The notes under the pieces are model-generated. The model was not told where the DNA came from, ran no database searches, and saw nothing but the letters and a program-made list of their open reading frames with translations. A stretch of 64,000 bases of DNA from the NCBI GenBank assembly GCA_964451365.1, contig CAYVIB010000016.1:1-64000 (forward strand), written 5' to 3'. The translations under genes were made by a program, and so were the position numbers. Shown here in pieces: positions 63,211 to 64,000 of this stretch (within the stretch, counting starts at the first letter, position 1; each line of letters opens with the position of its first letter). The stretch is from CAYVIB01 sp964451365 (GTDB lineage: Bacteria; Pseudomonadota; Gammaproteobacteria; Pseudomonadales; Cellvibrionaceae).

Positions 63211-63223
63211 ATGACAGTGTCAT
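63211..63223 (-). promoter_or_regulatory. Candidate operator of the VapBC-type pair
   Basis: ATGACA-G-TGTCAT is a perfect 6-bp inverted repeat 34 bases upstream of the antitoxin start, with flanking partial copies CATGTATGACA and GTCATGCAATG. Placement suits autoregulation. Confidence 0.55.
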
Positions 63224-63325
63224 GCAATGGTAACGATGGCGCCTTATATCCTTATATTGGCTCCATCGTTAGTGGGAGATCAAGCGATTGGGGAGCCTTC
63301 AACAATGATTACGCCGTGAAGTGGC

Positions 63326-63361
63326 CAAAAAAAAAGGCCACTGATCTCTCAGCAGCCTTTT
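63326..63361 (-). terminator. Terminator of the tRNA-Val/tRNA-Asn transcript
   Basis: On the minus strand a 12-bp stem (AAAGGCTGCTGA / TCAGTGGCCTTT, two wobbles) with loop GAGA is followed by a run of T. Confidence 0.85.
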
Positions 63362-63366
63362 ACATT

Positions 63367-63442
63367 TGGCTCCGCCTGCTGGGCTCGAACCAGCGACCCA
63401 ATGATTAACAGTCATTTGCTCTACCGACTGAGCTAAGGCGGA
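63367..63442 (-). tRNA. tRNA-Asn (anticodon GTT)
   Basis: 76 nt with encoded CCA; acceptor TCCGCCT/AGGCGGA, anticodon loop CTGTTAA with GTT, T-loop TTCGAGC. Downstream of tRNA-Val by 131 bases on the same strand. Confidence 0.97.
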
Positions 63443-63573
63443 ATTGGGGGTTGGGCAGTTGCCCAAAAGAGCGCGTATGTTAAACGTGTGCTCTTTGTGT
63501 GTCAACCCTGACAAAAGCGATATAACTCTTTGTTTTTTCTTGAATAATTTCTCTCCCGGGCTCAACGCTGAAT

Positions 63574-63650
<77 letters not shown>

Positions 63651-63677
63651 GTTCCTGCTCGGCCTGCGAGGGCGGGT

Positions 63678-63706
63678 AGTTTAATGACATTGGCTGGAGG
63701 CTGCAA
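63678..63706 (-). promoter_or_regulatory. Promoter of tRNA-Val/tRNA-Asn
   Basis: On the minus strand TTGCAG (63701-63706) and TAAACT (63678-63683) are 17 bases apart, followed by a GC-rich discriminator, 27 bases ahead of the tRNA. Confidence 0.65.
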
Positions 63707-63885
63707 GGGGTGTTTTTGAGTAGATGATGCGTCTCTTTTTTGTAGAAAAAACGATCATGCTGGTAGGCTCTGTAAGCAGATTTGGCACATGATCCCAAAT
63801 TGATTTTGGACATCCGGGACTTTACGGGTTATTTCGGAGGCACAAGAATAGTCGTTTATTTCTCGGATATTTAAATGGCCAGGAT

Positions 63886-64000
63886 ATGCAATATAATTTT
63901 GACCCTGTCAAAGCCCAAATTAACCTCAAAAGTATGGGGTGACTTTTGAACAGGCAATTGGAGTGTTCAGAGATTCAATGGCACTAACTATTTTCGATGA
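63886..64000 (+). pseudogene. brnT: BrnT-family toxin, frameshifted and cut by the window edge
   Basis: Frame 1 from the ATG at 63886 reads MQYNFDPVKAQINLK and stops at TGA 63940-63942. Another frame continues YGVTFEQAIGVFRDSMALTI, the normal next part of BrnT. Adding one A to the run at 63928-63931 would restore a continuous BrnT N-terminus. BrnT is an RNase toxin paired with BrnA; the rest lies outside the window. Confidence 0.75.

Overview
The window looks like the chromosome of a marine-type gammaproteobacterium related to Pseudomonas and the Cellvibrionales. This is an inference from gene order and family membership: alaS-lysC-csrA-tRNA-Ser, a tyrA-aroA fusion, and yciK-mupP-ubiG-mtaD beside gyrA-pheA-tyrA/aroA-cmk-rpsA-ihfB followed by an O-antigen locus, the order I recall from P. 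aeruginosa. No rRNA, CRISPR array, intact insertion sequence or prophage was seen.

Layout. 0-6 kb: 3' part of a giant secreted RTX adhesin with cadherin-like, Calx-beta and von Willebrand A domains. 6-12 kb: M23 peptidase, Trm112, hinT, alaS, lysC, csrA. 12.3-13.2 kb: two convergent tRNA genes (Ser-GCT on +, Arg-ACG on -) enclosing about 0.7 kb of non-coding DNA packed with hairpins. 13-28 kb: mgsA, ggt, dusC, the sodium pump oadGAB, pykA, bolA, trhO, a large c-type-cytochrome lipoprotein-like dehydrogenase and a diguanylate cyclase. 28-31.6 kb (minus): mtaD-ubiG-mupP-yciK. 32-48.5 kb: gyrA, pheA, cysC, tyrA-aroA, cysD, cysN, a ComEA-like protein, pyrF, cmk, lapA, lapB, rpsA, a toxin-antitoxin cassette and ihfB. 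48.7-61.6 kb: surface-polysaccharide locus (manC/algA, wecA, wzz, an EPS-type MarR regulator, three glycosyltransferases, wzy, wzx, an acetyltransferase and an unusual nucleotidyltransferase-like protein). The part from wzz onward is visibly AT-rich and reads as acquired. 61.6-64 kb: decayed transposase, a VapBC-type pair, tRNA-Asn, tRNA-Val and a frameshifted brnT at the right edge.

How the genes work together. The core block joins aromatic amino-acid synthesis, sulfate activation, pyrimidine supply, LPS-assembly control (LapAB) and translation (S1). The polysaccharide locus is a complete Wzx/Wzy-type set: WecA primes undecaprenyl phosphate, glycosyltransferases extend the unit, Wzx flips it, Wzy polymerises it and Wzz sets chain length.

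Most unusual structures. First, the tRNA-flanked palindrome island: it has a perfect 32-bp-arm inverted repeat reaching into tRNA-Ser, degenerate inverted copies of both tRNA 3' ends, and a duplicated 87-nt module (75/87 identical by hand count) in which one hairpin keeps its pairing through compensatory changes. Second, a family of short intergenic repeats starting GTAG(G) that supply the stop codons of four genes, two copies of which bracket a toxin-antitoxin cassette between rpsA and ihfB. Third, a ParB-like/nucleotidyltransferase-like protein inside the O-antigen operon.
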